In this document: in pieces, positions 1-7,526 of the stretch
Layout of the letters: each line of letters starts with the position of its first letter
How positions within the stretch are numbered: the first letter of the stretch is position 1
Assembly: GCA_910585545.1 (NCBI GenBank)
Contig: CAJUFN010000011.1
Location: 1-64,000, forward strand
Source of the DNA: an uncultured Lachnospiraceae bacterium
GTDB lineage: Bacteria > Bacillota > Clostridia > Lachnospirales > Lachnospiraceae
DNA: 64,000 bases
Direction of reading: 5' to 3'
Translations under genes and position numbers: made by a program
Notes under the pieces: generated by a model
What the model was told of the DNA's origin: nothing
The model's input: the letters and a program-made list of their open reading frames with translations, nothing else
The model's database searches: none

Positions 1-195
1 ATTGTACATTTTTATATAATATTTTTTGTACATTAGGTCTTGACATTTTATATTCTTTGGAAACTGGTCTACAGAAAAAATTAGCGTAAGGTTGAGTTGA
101 CAGGTTGGATATTGGGTAGGTTGTGAAGATAGGATTGTTATAGGAGGGTTGAGTTGGCAAGATGGACATTGTAGGGCATCACTATAATATAAAAT
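1..195. repeat. Intergenic region with imperfect direct repeats
   Basis: No gene is seen here. A roughly 30-bp unit beginning GTTGAGTTG at 91-120 recurs imperfectly at 148-177 (about 24 of 30 bases agree, 57 bp apart). The left edge carries TGTACA at 3-8 and 27-32, an inverted pair around an AT-rich core, which could be an operator or half of a promoter. Function is not known; repeats like these can mark the edge of an integrative element. Confidence 0.35.
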
Positions 196-232
196 CAAAA
201 ACCGCAGACTCCATTCTATGGAGCGACTGCGG
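195..232 (-). terminator. Rho-independent terminator of the XRE gene
   Basis: Reading the minus strand, the stem CCGCAG...CTGCGG (202-207 with 227-232) continues into CTCCAT/ATGGAG around a three-base loop and is followed by a run of T (196-201). It lies 8 bp after the stop of the gene at 240-542. Confidence 0.85.
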
Positions 233-239
233 CTTTCCA

Positions 240-542
240 TCATTTTATGATATCCATAAGGTCAAGCAAGATTTTTCTCTGCTCTGGGGTAAAGGTGCTC
301 CATTTTGAAAATAGCAGCCTCTGTTCCTGCAGCGTCTCATTGTCTTCAAAATCCTCAAAGAACTGAGACAGCGTAATGCCAAATGTCCTGCATACAGCCT
401 CTAGGGTCGGTAAAGTTGGAGCATTGCTGCGGTTGAATATATTTGTAACTGTGGAATGGGAAAGACCGGCTTCCTTCGCCAGCCGGTAGTCTGTCCAGCC
501 TCTCAATTCCATCAGGGCTTTGATTCGTTTCTGTACATCCAT
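240..542 (-). CDS. XRE-family helix-turn-helix regulator
   Basis: A 100-residue DNA-binding protein. Residues about 5-62 form a Cro/C1-type helix-turn-helix, with the recognition region around RLAKEAGLSHSTVTNIF (residues 20-36). The remaining C-terminal part is short, acidic and helical, with no effector domain. Proteins of this size and type are common regulators in integrative and conjugative elements and prophages, which suits the accessory character of this end of the window. It is transcribed alone and ends in a strong terminator. Its target cannot be read from the sequence; the palindrome at 3-32 is one possibility. Confidence 0.8.
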   Translation of the reverse strand: MDVQKRIKALMELRGWTDYRLAKEAGLSHSTVTNIFNRSNAPTLPTLEAVCRTFGITLSQFFEDFEDNETLQEQRLLFSKWSTFTPEQRKILLDLMDIIK

Positions 543-702
543 TTTTATAGTCCGCCTTTCTTTATGTCTATTTTAAGTCCTCGTGTGGTGTTATAATAGT
601 CTTGATTGGTAGATAAACTATATCCTTTCGTGGGCATAAAACCGTTTATATTATGCCTCAGATATGGCATACTACTCGTATGAAACGAAAGGAGGCAGAC
701 AT

Positions 703-954
703 ATGCCGGAGTATAGAACATTTTTTGAGAAGCTGGCGAGAGACAGGAATATTACAGTGGAGGAAATGAGGTCGATTATTTCAGCCCGCATAAAATCGGG
801 GATGAATGACCCAGACCCCATACGACGGGCACAATGGGAGAAAATCCCCCATGCAGGGGATATGCCTACACCGGAAGAATGGTTAAGCTATGTGGTCAGA
901 AAGCTGGAATCCGAGGGACTGTCTGAGTTACTCCGCTGGTATCCCAATCTTTGA
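703..954 (+). CDS. Small Spo0A C-terminal-like (sporulation initiation factor type) protein
   Basis: An 83-residue protein starting at ATG 703, which sits behind AAAGGAGG at 688-695; an in-frame ATG at 664 lacks such a site. The sequence has the pattern of the short helical Spo0A-C-like proteins found singly in Clostridia mobile elements: a helix with ITVEEMRSIISARI, then DPDP, then a PTPEEW segment near the C terminus. It has no receiver domain, so it is not Spo0A itself. The family assignment is from memory of similar short proteins and is moderate; the role is unknown. Confidence 0.6.
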   Translation: MPEYRTFFEKLARDRNITVEEMRSIISARIKSGMNDPDPIRRAQWEKIPHAGDMPTPEEWLSYVVRKLESEGLSELLRWYPNL

Positions 955-1219
955 CTTTGGGTATTTACAGGAAAATCAAAAGTCGAGCAATATTTCTCTC
1001 TTTCTGTAATGAAAAAATTGGAATGATATTCAACTTGACTATATGTGCAATGTACGGCAATATACCCATGGTCGAAGGCCATTTCAAACAGTGCCACATA
1101 TCAAAAGGGCATTGTGTGAAAAGACCCGCCAAAAATAATGTGGTATGATGTGAGTGTCATAGGAATGAGCCAAATAACATTTTACTCGTAACTATGAACA
1201 TCAATCAGGAGGTGTTGCT
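955..1219. other. Intergenic region, no supported gene
   Basis: This 265-bp gap holds only short open frames that overlap on both strands and lack ribosome binding sites. Its last bases carry CAGGAGG at 1207-1213, the binding site of the AraC-type gene that follows. No terminator was recognised after the preceding gene. Confidence 0.5.
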
Positions 1220-2149
1220 ATGCACTCATGGGAAGCAATCGAACAGTCCTTGACCTATATCGAGGAACACCTGACAGAGGAAATCTCGACGGAAGCACTG
1301 GCGAGCGCCGTCGGCCTGTCCACTTTCTATTTCCAGCGCTTGTTCAAGCGACTGGTAAATAAACCGGTTCAAGAATATGTGAAACTTCGCCGTTTGGCAA
1401 AGGTGATCGAGAGTTTGGGCGAGTCCAATCAGAGAATCCTTGATGTCGCTTTGGACTACGGCTTTTCCAGCCACGCGAACTTTACACGGGCTTTCAAGGA
1501 AATATATGGAATTACACCCGAAGACTACAGGAAGGACTTACCAATGCTCAACACATTTGACAAACCCGAGGTTTCCATGAATTATGCTCTGGTAGATGAA
1601 GGAGTTCCGCTGGTGGTAGGAGATATCGTTTTAGAAATCCAGCGACAGATATTGGAGAAGTCGGAAATCTACCTTGGCTTGGAGACGGCAGTTCACATTT
1701 CTGAACAGATTCCGGTTGGTGAAAGTGCAGGCGTAGACGCACCGGGGCAGCTTTGGAAACGCTATCGTGCGGAGAAAGTTTCAATTGAAACGAATCTGGA
1801 GGCCAGCGTGGAAATGGGGATGTCCCATACGGAAAGTTCTGCACAGAGTCATTTCACCTATTTCGCGGGTGGTCTTGTCAAAAATGTTCCAGACCAATTG
1901 CAGGATGGCTTTATGCAGAAGGAACTTCTGGCAGGTGAGTACATCGTTTGTAAAATTGAAGCAGAAAAATTTGAGGACTTGGTGACAGTTGCTCTGAATC
2001 AGGCCATCAAATATCTTTTCAGCACATGGCTGCCGCATCACAGCCTGATCACGGAGCCCTTCTCTGCGGAGAAGTATTACCGGAATGCGGAGGACATGGC
2101 CTACATGGAAATTTGGGTCAAGCCTTTGCCGCTGGATAGTAAGGTCTAA
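1220..2149 (+). CDS. AraC-family regulator with GyrI-like effector-binding domain
   Basis: A 309-residue protein. Residues about 8-108 are the double helix-turn-helix of the AraC/XylS family, placed at the N terminus as in MarA/Rob-type regulators (STEALASAVGLSTFYFQRLFKR, then LDVALDYGFSSHANFTRAF). Residues about 125-305 resemble the GyrI-like/bacterial transcription-activator effector-binding domain, ending with the usual YMEIWVKPL strand. Such proteins bind hydrophobic small molecules and control efflux or stress genes. It begins 6 bp after AGGAGGT and is followed after 14 bp by a DUF3788 gene, so the two are probably co-transcribed. Confidence 0.9.
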   Translation: MHSWEAIEQSLTYIEEHLTEEISTEALASAVGLSTFYFQRLFKRLVNKPVQEYVKLRRLAKVIESLGESNQRILDVALDYGFSSHANFTRAFKEIYGITPEDYRKDLPMLNTFDKPEVSMNYALVDEGVPLVVGDIVLEIQRQILEKSEIYLGLETAVHISEQIPVGESAGVDAPGQLWKRYRAEKVSIETNLEASVEMGMSHTESSAQSHFTYFAGGLVKNVPDQLQDGFMQKELLAGEYIVCKIEAEKFEDLVTVALNQAIKYLFSTWLPHHSLITEPFSAEKYYRNAEDMAYMEIWVKPLPLDSKV

Positions 2150-2163
2150 GGGGGAAATTTCGG

Positions 2164-2586
2164 ATGGATTGGAATATGCTCTATTCGAATGTAATGCCGC
2201 CAACGTGGGAGCAGGTCACAGAATATATCGGCAGCCCATTATGGGCGGACTTTAATGAGCGTATCCAGTCTGCCTATCAGGTCAAACCCTGCATGGAACA
2301 CAGTCGCTGTTCCATGCAGGCTGGCTGGAACATTAAGTACAAAAAGAGTGGGAAGTCCCTTTGTACGCTCTATCCGATGGAAGGCTATTTTATCGCCCTC
2401 GTGGTTATAGGAAGTCATGAGCTTACAGAGGCAGAACTCCTTATGCCGCTATGCTCCGACTATGTGCAAACGGTATTCAACAGCACAAAGATCGGAAATG
2501 GACAGAAGTGGTTGATGCTGGATGTGCGGAATGAAGAAACCGTGGAGGATGTATTTAGTCTCATCAATCTTCGGAAACACATTTGA
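2164..2586 (+). CDS. DUF3788 family protein
   Basis: A 140-residue protein of the DUF3788 family, seen in the central GWNIKYKKSGKSLCTLYPMEG block (residues about 55-75) and the NGQKWLMLD block near residue 118. These proteins resemble the DUF1801/YdhG type that is often linked to AraC/GyrI regulators; the biochemical function is not known. The gene follows the AraC-type regulator by 14 bp. A paralogue with the same two blocks lies at 29161-29577. Confidence 0.75.
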   Translation: MDWNMLYSNVMPPTWEQVTEYIGSPLWADFNERIQSAYQVKPCMEHSRCSMQAGWNIKYKKSGKSLCTLYPMEGYFIALVVIGSHELTEAELLMPLCSDYVQTVFNSTKIGNGQKWLMLDVRNEETVEDVFSLINLRKHI

Positions 2587-2678
2587 ATGCTTTTGACAAA
2601 TACGTCATGAAAAACAGAAGGAATTGATTTTAGCAAAGTTCAGCAATAGCTGTACTAATAAAATTTTGGAGGACATTT
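2587..2678. other. Intergenic region before leader-like minigene
   Basis: No gene or terminator is recognised. The segment ends in GGAGG at 2668-2672, the binding site for the 11-codon minigene at 2679. Confidence 0.4.
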
Positions 2679-2714
2679 ATGAAGAAAACACTTTTAGCGG
2701 AGATTGTATGCTAA
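2679..2714 (+). CDS. Possible 11-residue leader peptide
   Basis: ATG 2679 follows GGAGG by 6 bases and encodes MKKTLLAEIVC before a TAA stop. Immediately after it is a 10-bp perfect hairpin (2717-2754), and 40 bp further on is a second ribosome binding site and start codon. Leader peptide, hairpin and gene is the layout of translation-attenuated genes such as inducible ribosome-protection or rRNA-methylase genes. The controlled gene is destroyed here, so the interpretation is an inference. Confidence 0.4.
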   Translation: MKKTLLAEIVC

Positions 2715-2716
2715 CC

Positions 2717-2754
2717 GGGAGGTTTGCATAAATTTAGTCTCTGACAAACCTCCC
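2717..2754 (+). promoter_or_regulatory. Perfect 10-bp hairpin, possible attenuator
   Basis: GGGAGGTTTG at 2717-2726 pairs exactly with CAAACCTCCC at 2745-2754 around an 18-base loop. No T-run follows, so it is not a standard terminator. It contains a GGAGG that would be sequestered in the stem. See the leader-like minigene just upstream. Confidence 0.5.
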
Positions 2755-2794
2755 AAAAGGAATATTACCATAACTTTTAGGAGGATCAAAATTC

Positions 2795-2851
2795 ATGAAT
2801 AGAGAAAATAAGCGAAAACAATATGAAAAAGGATACTATCGGACTCACTGA
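2795..2851 (+). pseudogene. Truncated gene start (18 codons) stopped at an IS-like end
   Basis: ATG 2795 lies behind TAGGAGG and encodes MNRENKRKQYEKGYYRTH, then meets TGA at 2849-2851. That TGA is also the first bases of a block of repeated motifs that look like the end of an IS21-type element (2849-2930). The simplest reading is that a gene controlled by the upstream leader was cut by the insertion. The product is not recognised. Confidence 0.4.
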
Positions 2852-2930
2852 TTATTTTAAAGCTTGAGAGCCGTCAATTTGAAGCCTGAGAGCCACCTCA
2901 ATTCAGTGTATTCTAAAGCTTAAGAGCCAC
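2849..2930 (+). mobile_element. IS21-like element end with three internal repeats
   Basis: Three imperfect copies of AAAGCTTGAGAGCC occur at 2859-2872, 2881-2894 and 2915-2928, starting next to TGATTATTTT at 2849. IS21-family ends carry several short transposase-binding repeats and begin with TG, which fits. No transposase gene is left beside it, so this is a solo end or a deletion scar. The family assignment is by pattern only. Confidence 0.45.
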
Positions 2931-3038
2931 CACTATATATAGTAGTACAAATATATTGTGTAAGATAAGATACCTCTTTTAAGATGTGTTTATGAAAAGT
3001 ACTTATACTTTTCAAATACATTTTAAAGGAGGTTTTCT

Positions 3039-3237
3039 ATGTTTGATTAATCAGAAAGAACAAACAAAGTGCATGGGTTCAGACGGAATGCAGAAAATGA
3101 ACGGTGCTATCAATGCCGATCTCATGACTGTGGAAGAGATCCATCAGAAGCTGGACGCAGGATATCGAGATATGAAAAATGGAAGAGTGCAGAAAGCGGT
3201 AAAAGCCTTCACAGAATTTCAGATGAAAAGCAGATAG
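3039..3237 (+). pseudogene. Antitoxin remnant (RelB/Phd-like C-terminal part)
   Basis: A good ribosome binding site (AAAGGAGG, 3025-3032) leads to ATG 3039 but that frame stops after three codons. A different frame then reads NADLMTVEEIHQKLDAGY followed by about 20 more residues to a TAG at 3235-3237. The fragment looks like the C-terminal toxin-binding tail of RelB/Phd-type antitoxins, which often end in KGRVQ...FR-like sequence. The gene appears to be a fusion of a start region with an out-of-frame tail and is probably dead. No matching toxin lies next to it. Confidence 0.4.
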
Positions 3238-3354
3238 AAACTAGCGGTATGTTCAAGGATGAAAACGGATATTTTAGTGGCTAATTTCGGTCAGATGTGG
3301 TAAACTGTGAATGTAAAAGAAACATTTAGAAATGGAATAGTAGGAGGGATGATA

Positions 3355-3609
3355 ATGTGCCAGATAGCGTTTAGTGTACCAGATGAAGTCCTTTTCGATA
3401 CAAAAATGAACAGAGAACAAGCGAATCAGTTTGCAAGAAGATATGTAGCATTAGGATTTTATAAACAAAATGGAGTATCTATAGGATACTGTTCGCAAAT
3501 TGCTGGGATGACAGAAGAAGAGTTTATAAAATATTTAGGGCAGAATGAGATTTCCATCTTCCAGTTTGATGACAAGGAAGAATTTTTGGAGGAATTGGAG
3601 CATGCGTAA
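3355..3609 (+). CDS. UPF0175 family antitoxin
   Basis: An 84-residue protein starting at ATG 3355, 6 bases after TAGGAGGG; in-frame ATGs at 3307 and 3349 are less well placed. The sequence has the UPF0175 pattern: a short N-terminal strand (IAFSVPDEVLFD), a helical middle, then GVSIGYCSQIAGMTEEEFIKYLG, the helix-turn-helix-like part. UPF0175 proteins are usually the antitoxin partner of DUF3368 PIN-domain toxins. The toxin gene overlaps its end by 8 bp, which supports that pairing and suggests translational coupling. Confidence 0.8.
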   Translation: MCQIAFSVPDEVLFDTKMNREQANQFARRYVALGFYKQNGVSIGYCSQIAGMTEEEFIKYLGQNEISIFQFDDKEEFLEELEHA

Positions 3610-4084
3610 AGTAATTATCAATTCAACACCATTGATTGTTCTTTGTGGGATTGGAAAGTTGAATATCCTAAAAGAACTGTATGAGGAAATTGTAATTCCA
3701 TCTGCAGTATACACGGAAGTAACTGCAAAAGAGGATTCTGCGTGTGTTCAGATTCAGTCGGCAGGAGATTGGATTCGTGTAGAACAAATCAAGGATCATA
3801 GTGAGAAGAAAATGTATAAGGCAAAACTTCACGATGGAGAAGTAGAGGTGATGATTCTTGCACAAGAGCGAAAAGCAGACTTGGTGATATTGGATGATAA
3901 TGCAGCAAAAAAGACTGCTAAGTATTTAGGCTTATCTGTTACTGGAACATTAGGTGTTTTAGTAAAGGCAAAAAGGCAAGGAATCATAAAAGAAGTATGT
4001 CCGCTTTTGTCGAAAATGAGACAAAACGGTTTTTATGTTAGCAATGCAGTTGAACAGATGGTTTTAGAACAGGCAGAAGAATAA
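3602..4084 (+). CDS. DUF3368 PIN-domain toxin
   Basis: A 160-residue PIN-fold protein. The start is ATG 3602, inside the end of the antitoxin gene. The first motif reads IINSTPLIVL, with Asn where many PIN nucleases have Asp, as is seen in part of this family. The second acidic site is DGEVEVMIL (about residue 80) and the third is VILDDNAAKKTA (about residue 100), followed by the family's GTLGVLVKAK segment. PIN toxins are Mg-dependent ribonucleases that inhibit translation. Activity depends on the acidic residues that remain. Confidence 0.8.
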   Translation: MRKVIINSTPLIVLCGIGKLNILKELYEEIVIPSAVYTEVTAKEDSACVQIQSAGDWIRVEQIKDHSEKKMYKAKLHDGEVEVMILAQERKADLVILDDNAAKKTAKYLGLSVTGTLGVLVKAKRQGIIKEVCPLLSKMRQNGFYVSNAVEQMVLEQAEE

Positions 4085-4188
4085 AAACAAAATATGATTA
4101 AGTCCCGCACTTGAGTAATCAAGATACAGTGGGTACTTTATAAATGTTTAAACGAAGCCGTAGGACCGTAAGGTATAGCTTCTGGAGG

Positions 4189-4215
4189 CTCTCCAGTTTA
4201 TCTGGGGAGTTTTTC
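4189..4215 (+). terminator. Terminator after the toxin-antitoxin pair
   Basis: CTCTCCAG (4189-4196) pairs with CTGGGGAG (4202-4209), one wobble pair, followed by TTTTTTCTTT. It ends transcription about 105 bp after the PIN gene. Confidence 0.65.
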
Positions 4216-4258
4216 TTTGGAAAGATTTGTGATAACAGAAAAATATAGACAAAACATT

Positions 4259-4303
4259 AGGCAGGATATGTTCCCATAAAAAGGAATGTATCCTGCCTTT
4301 TTT
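4259..4303 (+). terminator. Strong hairpin with T-run ahead of the IS3 remnant
   Basis: AGGCAGGATATGTTCC and GGAATGTATCCTGCCT (4259-4298) form a nearly perfect 16-bp stem with a short A-rich loop and six T. The transposase remnant begins in the T-run, so the terminator may have been carried in by the rearrangement that removed the element's left half. Confidence 0.75.
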
Positions 4304-5095
4304 ACTATGTATTGCAGTCGTCCCAGAAAGAAGACAGGGATGCAGAACACAAAGAAATGATAAAAGAAGTGTTTGGACAGAACAAGGGAAGGTATGGCTA
4401 CCGCAGGATAACAATGGAACTGAGGAACTGAGGAATCTGCCTGAACCATAAAACAGTATTGAAACTGATGAATGAAATGGGCCTGCACTGCAAGATAAGG
4501 CAGAAAAAATACAGTTCCTTCCGCGGGGAAATAAACAAGGCAGTGGAGAATATCATAAAAAGGGACTTCCATGCCGGGAAACCCAATCAGAAGTGGACGA
4601 CAGATGTAACCGAATTTGCGTTGCTTGGCAGGAAGGTCTACCTGTCGCCAATTCTGGATATGTATAACAGTGAAATCATTGCCTACAGCATTTCTTTAAG
4701 CCCGAATTACAAAATGATTACGGACATGCTGGAAGAAGCGTTCCGGAAAATTCCTGATGGAACAAACCTAATCTTTCATTCGGACCAGGGCTGGTGTTAC
4801 CGCATGAAGGATTAAGAATAAAGGAATCCGGCAGAGCATGTCGAGGAAAGGGAACTGTCTTGACAATTCAATCATGGAGAACTTTTTTGGCCTGCTCAAG
4901 TCGGAAATGTTCTATGGCGAAGAGTTTGCAAGCATAGAAGAATTTATAAAGGAATTGGAAAGCTATATAGATTATTACAACCATAGGAGAATCAAGGGAA
5001 AACTAAAAGGACTGAGCCCTGTGAATTACAGGAAACAATCCTTAAAAGTTGCCTAACCCTGATTATAAACTGTCCAATATTTCGGGTTCAGTTCA
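4300..5095 (+). mobile_element. Remnant of an IS3-family element
   Basis: The element keeps a broken OrfB and a right end of IS150-group type: TGTCC at 5071, a middle G-rich part, and GTTCA ending at 5095. No left inverted repeat or OrfA was found, so the left boundary is only where similarity to OrfB begins. Confidence 0.6.
4304..5056 (+). pseudogene. IS3-family (IS150-group) transposase OrfB, degenerate
   Basis: This is the DDE transposase frame of an IS3 element, broken at least three times. The remaining N terminus reads YYVLQSSQKEDRDAEH, followed by GRYGYRRI and an in-frame TGA near 4432. The core from 4459 keeps WTTDVTEF (first Asp) and FHSDQGW (second Asp), then stops at 4813-4815. 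A frameshift near 4806-4816 leads into the frame holding GIRQSMSRKGNCLDN and ENFFGLLKSE (the Glu), ending at 5056. OrfA and the left end are gone. It cannot make an active transposase without extensive recoding. Confidence 0.85.
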
Positions 5096-5133
5096 TAAGC
5101 GGGTGGTCATGACTTATCAACAGCAGTTTTATT

Positions 5134-5571
5134 TTAGCTGTGAGCCTTATCATATAATTCTTGGATTCCAGCAGGAAGTTTGTTGGGTATCATCTCATTG
5201 ATTTCATCTTCATTTCCATCATCAAGAGCTTTCTGGTAATACCAGCATTTGAAATTAAGCATCGCAAGAGTTTTTTCAAGAACTTTTAACTCTTCTTCAA
5301 CAGCTGTCTTACGGATTTCAAAAAGTTCTTTTCTGTTTGCATAGGTTGAGCTTCCTTCGGATACCCATGCGAAAAACTGTTTTATGTCCTTGATTTCCAG
5401 TCCGGATTTTTTCAGGCATTCGATAACTCGGATTGCTTCGATTTCTGTATCACTGAATTGTCTGATATTGCCCTTCCGTTCCAGATTAGGAAAAAGTCCT
5501 TCTTTGTCATAGTATCTTAAAGTTGAAATGGGAAGATGAAACATCTGTGCTACTTGTCCTATTGTGTACAT
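5134..5571 (-). CDS. MerR-family transcriptional regulator
   Basis: A 145-residue protein starting at the ATG at 5571 (behind AAAGGA on the minus strand; an upstream in-frame ATG at 5589 is less likely). Residues 1-70 are the MerR winged helix domain (MYTIGQVAQMFHLPISTLRYYDKEGLFP), then a dimerisation coiled coil. There is no clear Cys pattern for metal binding, so it is of the MerR subgroup sensing other signals. It is divergent from the hydrolase at 5698, and the space between them holds a promoter with the family's typical architecture. Confidence 0.9.
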   Translation of the reverse strand: MYTIGQVAQMFHLPISTLRYYDKEGLFPNLERKGNIRQFSDTEIEAIRVIECLKKSGLEIKDIKQFFAWVSEGSSTYANRKELFEIRKTAVEEELKVLEKTLAMLNFKCWYYQKALDDGNEDEINEMIPNKLPAGIQELYDKAHS

Positions 5572-5601
5572 AGAAATAGATCCTTTCAAAAATAAAAAGT
5601 A

Positions 5602-5632
5602 TTGACCTAAAGTTAGGTTTAGGTATTACAAT
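5602..5632 (+). promoter_or_regulatory. MerR-type promoter and operator
   Basis: The -35 TTGACC (5602-5607) and -10 TACAAT (5627-5632) are separated by 19 bp, the overlong spacer that MerR activators correct by twisting DNA. Within the spacer is a perfect inverted repeat, ACCTAAA (5605-5611), 6 bp, TTTAGGT (5618-5624). It points toward the hydrolase gene. Confidence 0.85.
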
Positions 5633-5697
5633 GTAACCATTATAAGTTATTTTACTTTTAAATACAAGAAAATAATAGAAAATGGGAGGAATCATTT

Positions 5698-6690
5698 ATG
5701 ATGAAAACAGAAGAACTTAAGCTGGTAACAAAGTGGGATAAGACATTTCCTAAGAGCGACAAGGTAGAACACAGAAAGGTTACCTTTATCAATAGGTACG
5801 GTATTACTCTGGCAGCGGATATGTATATACCAAAGAATGCAGATAGCAAATTACCTGCGATTGCGGTTAGCGGACCATTTGGGGCAGTGAAAGAGCAGTG
5901 CTCAGGACTTTATGCGCAGGCAATGGCAAAGCGGGGATATCTTACAGTTGCGTTTGACCCATCCTTTACAGGGGAAAGCGGCGGAATGCCAAGATATATG
6001 GCATCACCGGATATCAATACGGAAGACTTTATGGCTGCTGTGGATTTTCTATCTGTACAGGATAATGTGAATGCTGACAAAATCGGTATTATCGGTATCT
6101 GTGGATGGGGTGGTATGGCATTGAATGCAGCTGCACTTGATACAAGAATCAAGGCAACGATTGCTTCTACTATGTATGATATGACCAGAGTAAACGCCAA
6201 TGGATACTTTGATGCTGAAAATAGTGAGGAATCCCGGTATCAAAAGAAGCAGGAGCTGAATGCGCTCCGTACAGAAGAGTATAAAAAGGGAGCGTATTCA
6301 CGCGCAGGTGGATGTTTGCCTTTGCCAGTTCCTGAGGACGCACCGTTTTTCGTAAAGGATTACAGTGAGTATTATAAGGGACGATGCTATCATGCAAGAA
6401 GCCTTAATTCCAATGAGGGATGGAATAGCATCGGATGCCAGTCTTTCATGAATCAGCCTATCTTAAAATACAGTAACGAAATAAGAAGTGCAGTACTTAT
6501 CATGCATGGAGATAAGGCACATAGCTTTTATTTTGGAAAAGATGCTTATGATGCAATGATGCAGGGGAGTAAATATACAGAAAACAAGGAACTGCTGGTA
6601 ATTCCCGGAGCAGTCCATACGGATCTTTATGATAATTTGGATGTAATTCCGTTTAATAAAATGGACGATTTTTTCAAGCAGAATATGTAA
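5698..6690 (+). CDS. Alpha/beta hydrolase, dienelactone-hydrolase-like
   Basis: A 330-residue cytoplasmic alpha/beta hydrolase. The oxyanion/N-terminal part reads LPAIAVSGPFGAVKEQ; the nucleophile elbow is GIIGICGWGGMAL with Cys135 as nucleophile, as in dienelactone hydrolases; an acid follows in IMHGDKAHS and the histidine is in IPGAVHTDLYD near the C terminus. Proteins of this type are often annotated as X-Pro dipeptidyl-peptidase-like or DLH. The substrate is unknown. The gene starts behind GGGAGG and is the evident target of the divergent MerR regulator, so its expression is probably induced by a small molecule or stress. Confidence 0.85.
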   Translation: MMKTEELKLVTKWDKTFPKSDKVEHRKVTFINRYGITLAADMYIPKNADSKLPAIAVSGPFGAVKEQCSGLYAQAMAKRGYLTVAFDPSFTGESGGMPRYMASPDINTEDFMAAVDFLSVQDNVNADKIGIIGICGWGGMALNAAALDTRIKATIASTMYDMTRVNANGYFDAENSEESRYQKKQELNALRTEEYKKGAYSRAGGCLPLPVPEDAPFFVKDYSEYYKGRCYHARSLNSNEGWNSIGCQSFMNQPILKYSNEIRSAVLIMHGDKAHSFYFGKDAYDAMMQGSKYTENKELLVIPGAVHTDLYDNLDVIPFNKMDDFFKQNM

Positions 6691-6749
6691 GGAAGAGGAA
6701 TTGTTGCAGTTACACCGGTAATCTAGGAAAAGCAGTCACTTTTGTATAC

Positions 6750-6778
6750 TTGATATTGTTTGTTTGACTGCCTATAAT
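6750..6778 (+). promoter_or_regulatory. Promoter of the response regulator gene
   Basis: TTGATA (6750-6755) and TATAAT (6773-6778) are 17 bp apart, 78 bp before the start codon at 6856. Confidence 0.65.
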
Positions 6779-6855
6779 ATAGACATCTCTACTTTGTAGA
6801 AGGTTTGTTTGAATATATGACAGTACAGGAAGTATCAAGACGGAGTTGATTCACT

Positions 6856-7524
6856 ATGAAAAAAATATTAATTGTTGATGACGATATACACATTGGAAAT
6901 GTGCTCGAGGAAACACTTTCAAAAGAGGGTTATAAAATCTCCCGTGCTTATTCGGGGACGGAGGCATTATTGGTCTTATCTCAGTCAAAGCCAGACCTTA
7001 TATTATTGGATTTAATGCTGCCGGGATTAAATGGAGAAGAGGTACTTCCGAATATAAAGGGAATACCAGTCATAGTGATAAGCGCGAAAGTGGATGTTGA
7101 TAATAAAGTTGATTTATTGCTTGGCGGTGCGGCTGATTATGTAACGAAACCGTTCAATATGAAGGAGCTTTTAGCCAGGATTTTTGTACATCTTAGAAAT
7201 GCCGAAAATATGCGTTCTTCTTCAGAATTGATCTTTGGAGACATAGCTCTTAATACGAATACTCATATTGTAAAAATCAACGATGATATGGAAATAAAAT
7301 TGACGAGGACAGAATATGCCATTTTGAAATTACTGATGCAAAATCCGACTCAGGTTGTTACAAAATCATTGCTGCTAGACCGTATTAGTACAGATACTCC
7401 AGATTGTACAGAAAGTTCCCTGAAAATGCACATTAGCAATTTAAGGAAAAAGTTGCGGGAAGTAAATAACAAGGACTATATTGAAGCGGTCTGGGGGATT
7501 GGCTTTAAAATGAAAGAAGAATAA
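6856..7524 (+). CDS. OmpR-family response regulator
   Basis: A 222-residue response regulator: receiver domain at residues 1-115 (acidic pair DDD at 8-10, phospho-acceptor Asp52 in ILLDLMLPG, conserved Lys in TKPF) and a winged-helix OmpR-type effector domain at about 125-220 ending AVWGIGFKM. It is the first gene of a locus with an ABC transporter and, after an inserted gene, the histidine kinase at 10608. Similar RR/ABC/kinase sets respond to peptide antibiotics or bacteriocins. The direct repeats behind its stop codon are its likely binding sites. Confidence 0.95.
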   Translation: MKKILIVDDDIHIGNVLEETLSKEGYKISRAYSGTEALLVLSQSKPDLILLDLMLPGLNGEEVLPNIKGIPVIVISAKVDVDNKVDLLLGGAADYVTKPFNMKELLARIFVHLRNAENMRSSSELIFGDIALNTNTHIVKINDDMEIKLTRTEYAILKLLMQNPTQVVTKSLLLDRISTDTPDCTESSLKMHISNLRKKLREVNNKDYIEAVWGIGFKMKEE

Positions 7525-7526
7525 AT

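Noticed and set aside
2849..2930. Three repeats with unequal spacing, considered as a CRISPR remnant
   Set aside because: Spacing is 22 and 34 bp, the repeats are only about 14 bp and imperfect, and no cas gene is present; an IS end fits better.
4304..5056. Programmed frameshift giving an active IS3 transposase
   Set aside because: Besides the frame change there is an in-frame stop near 4432 and the first gene is missing, so the element is decayed.
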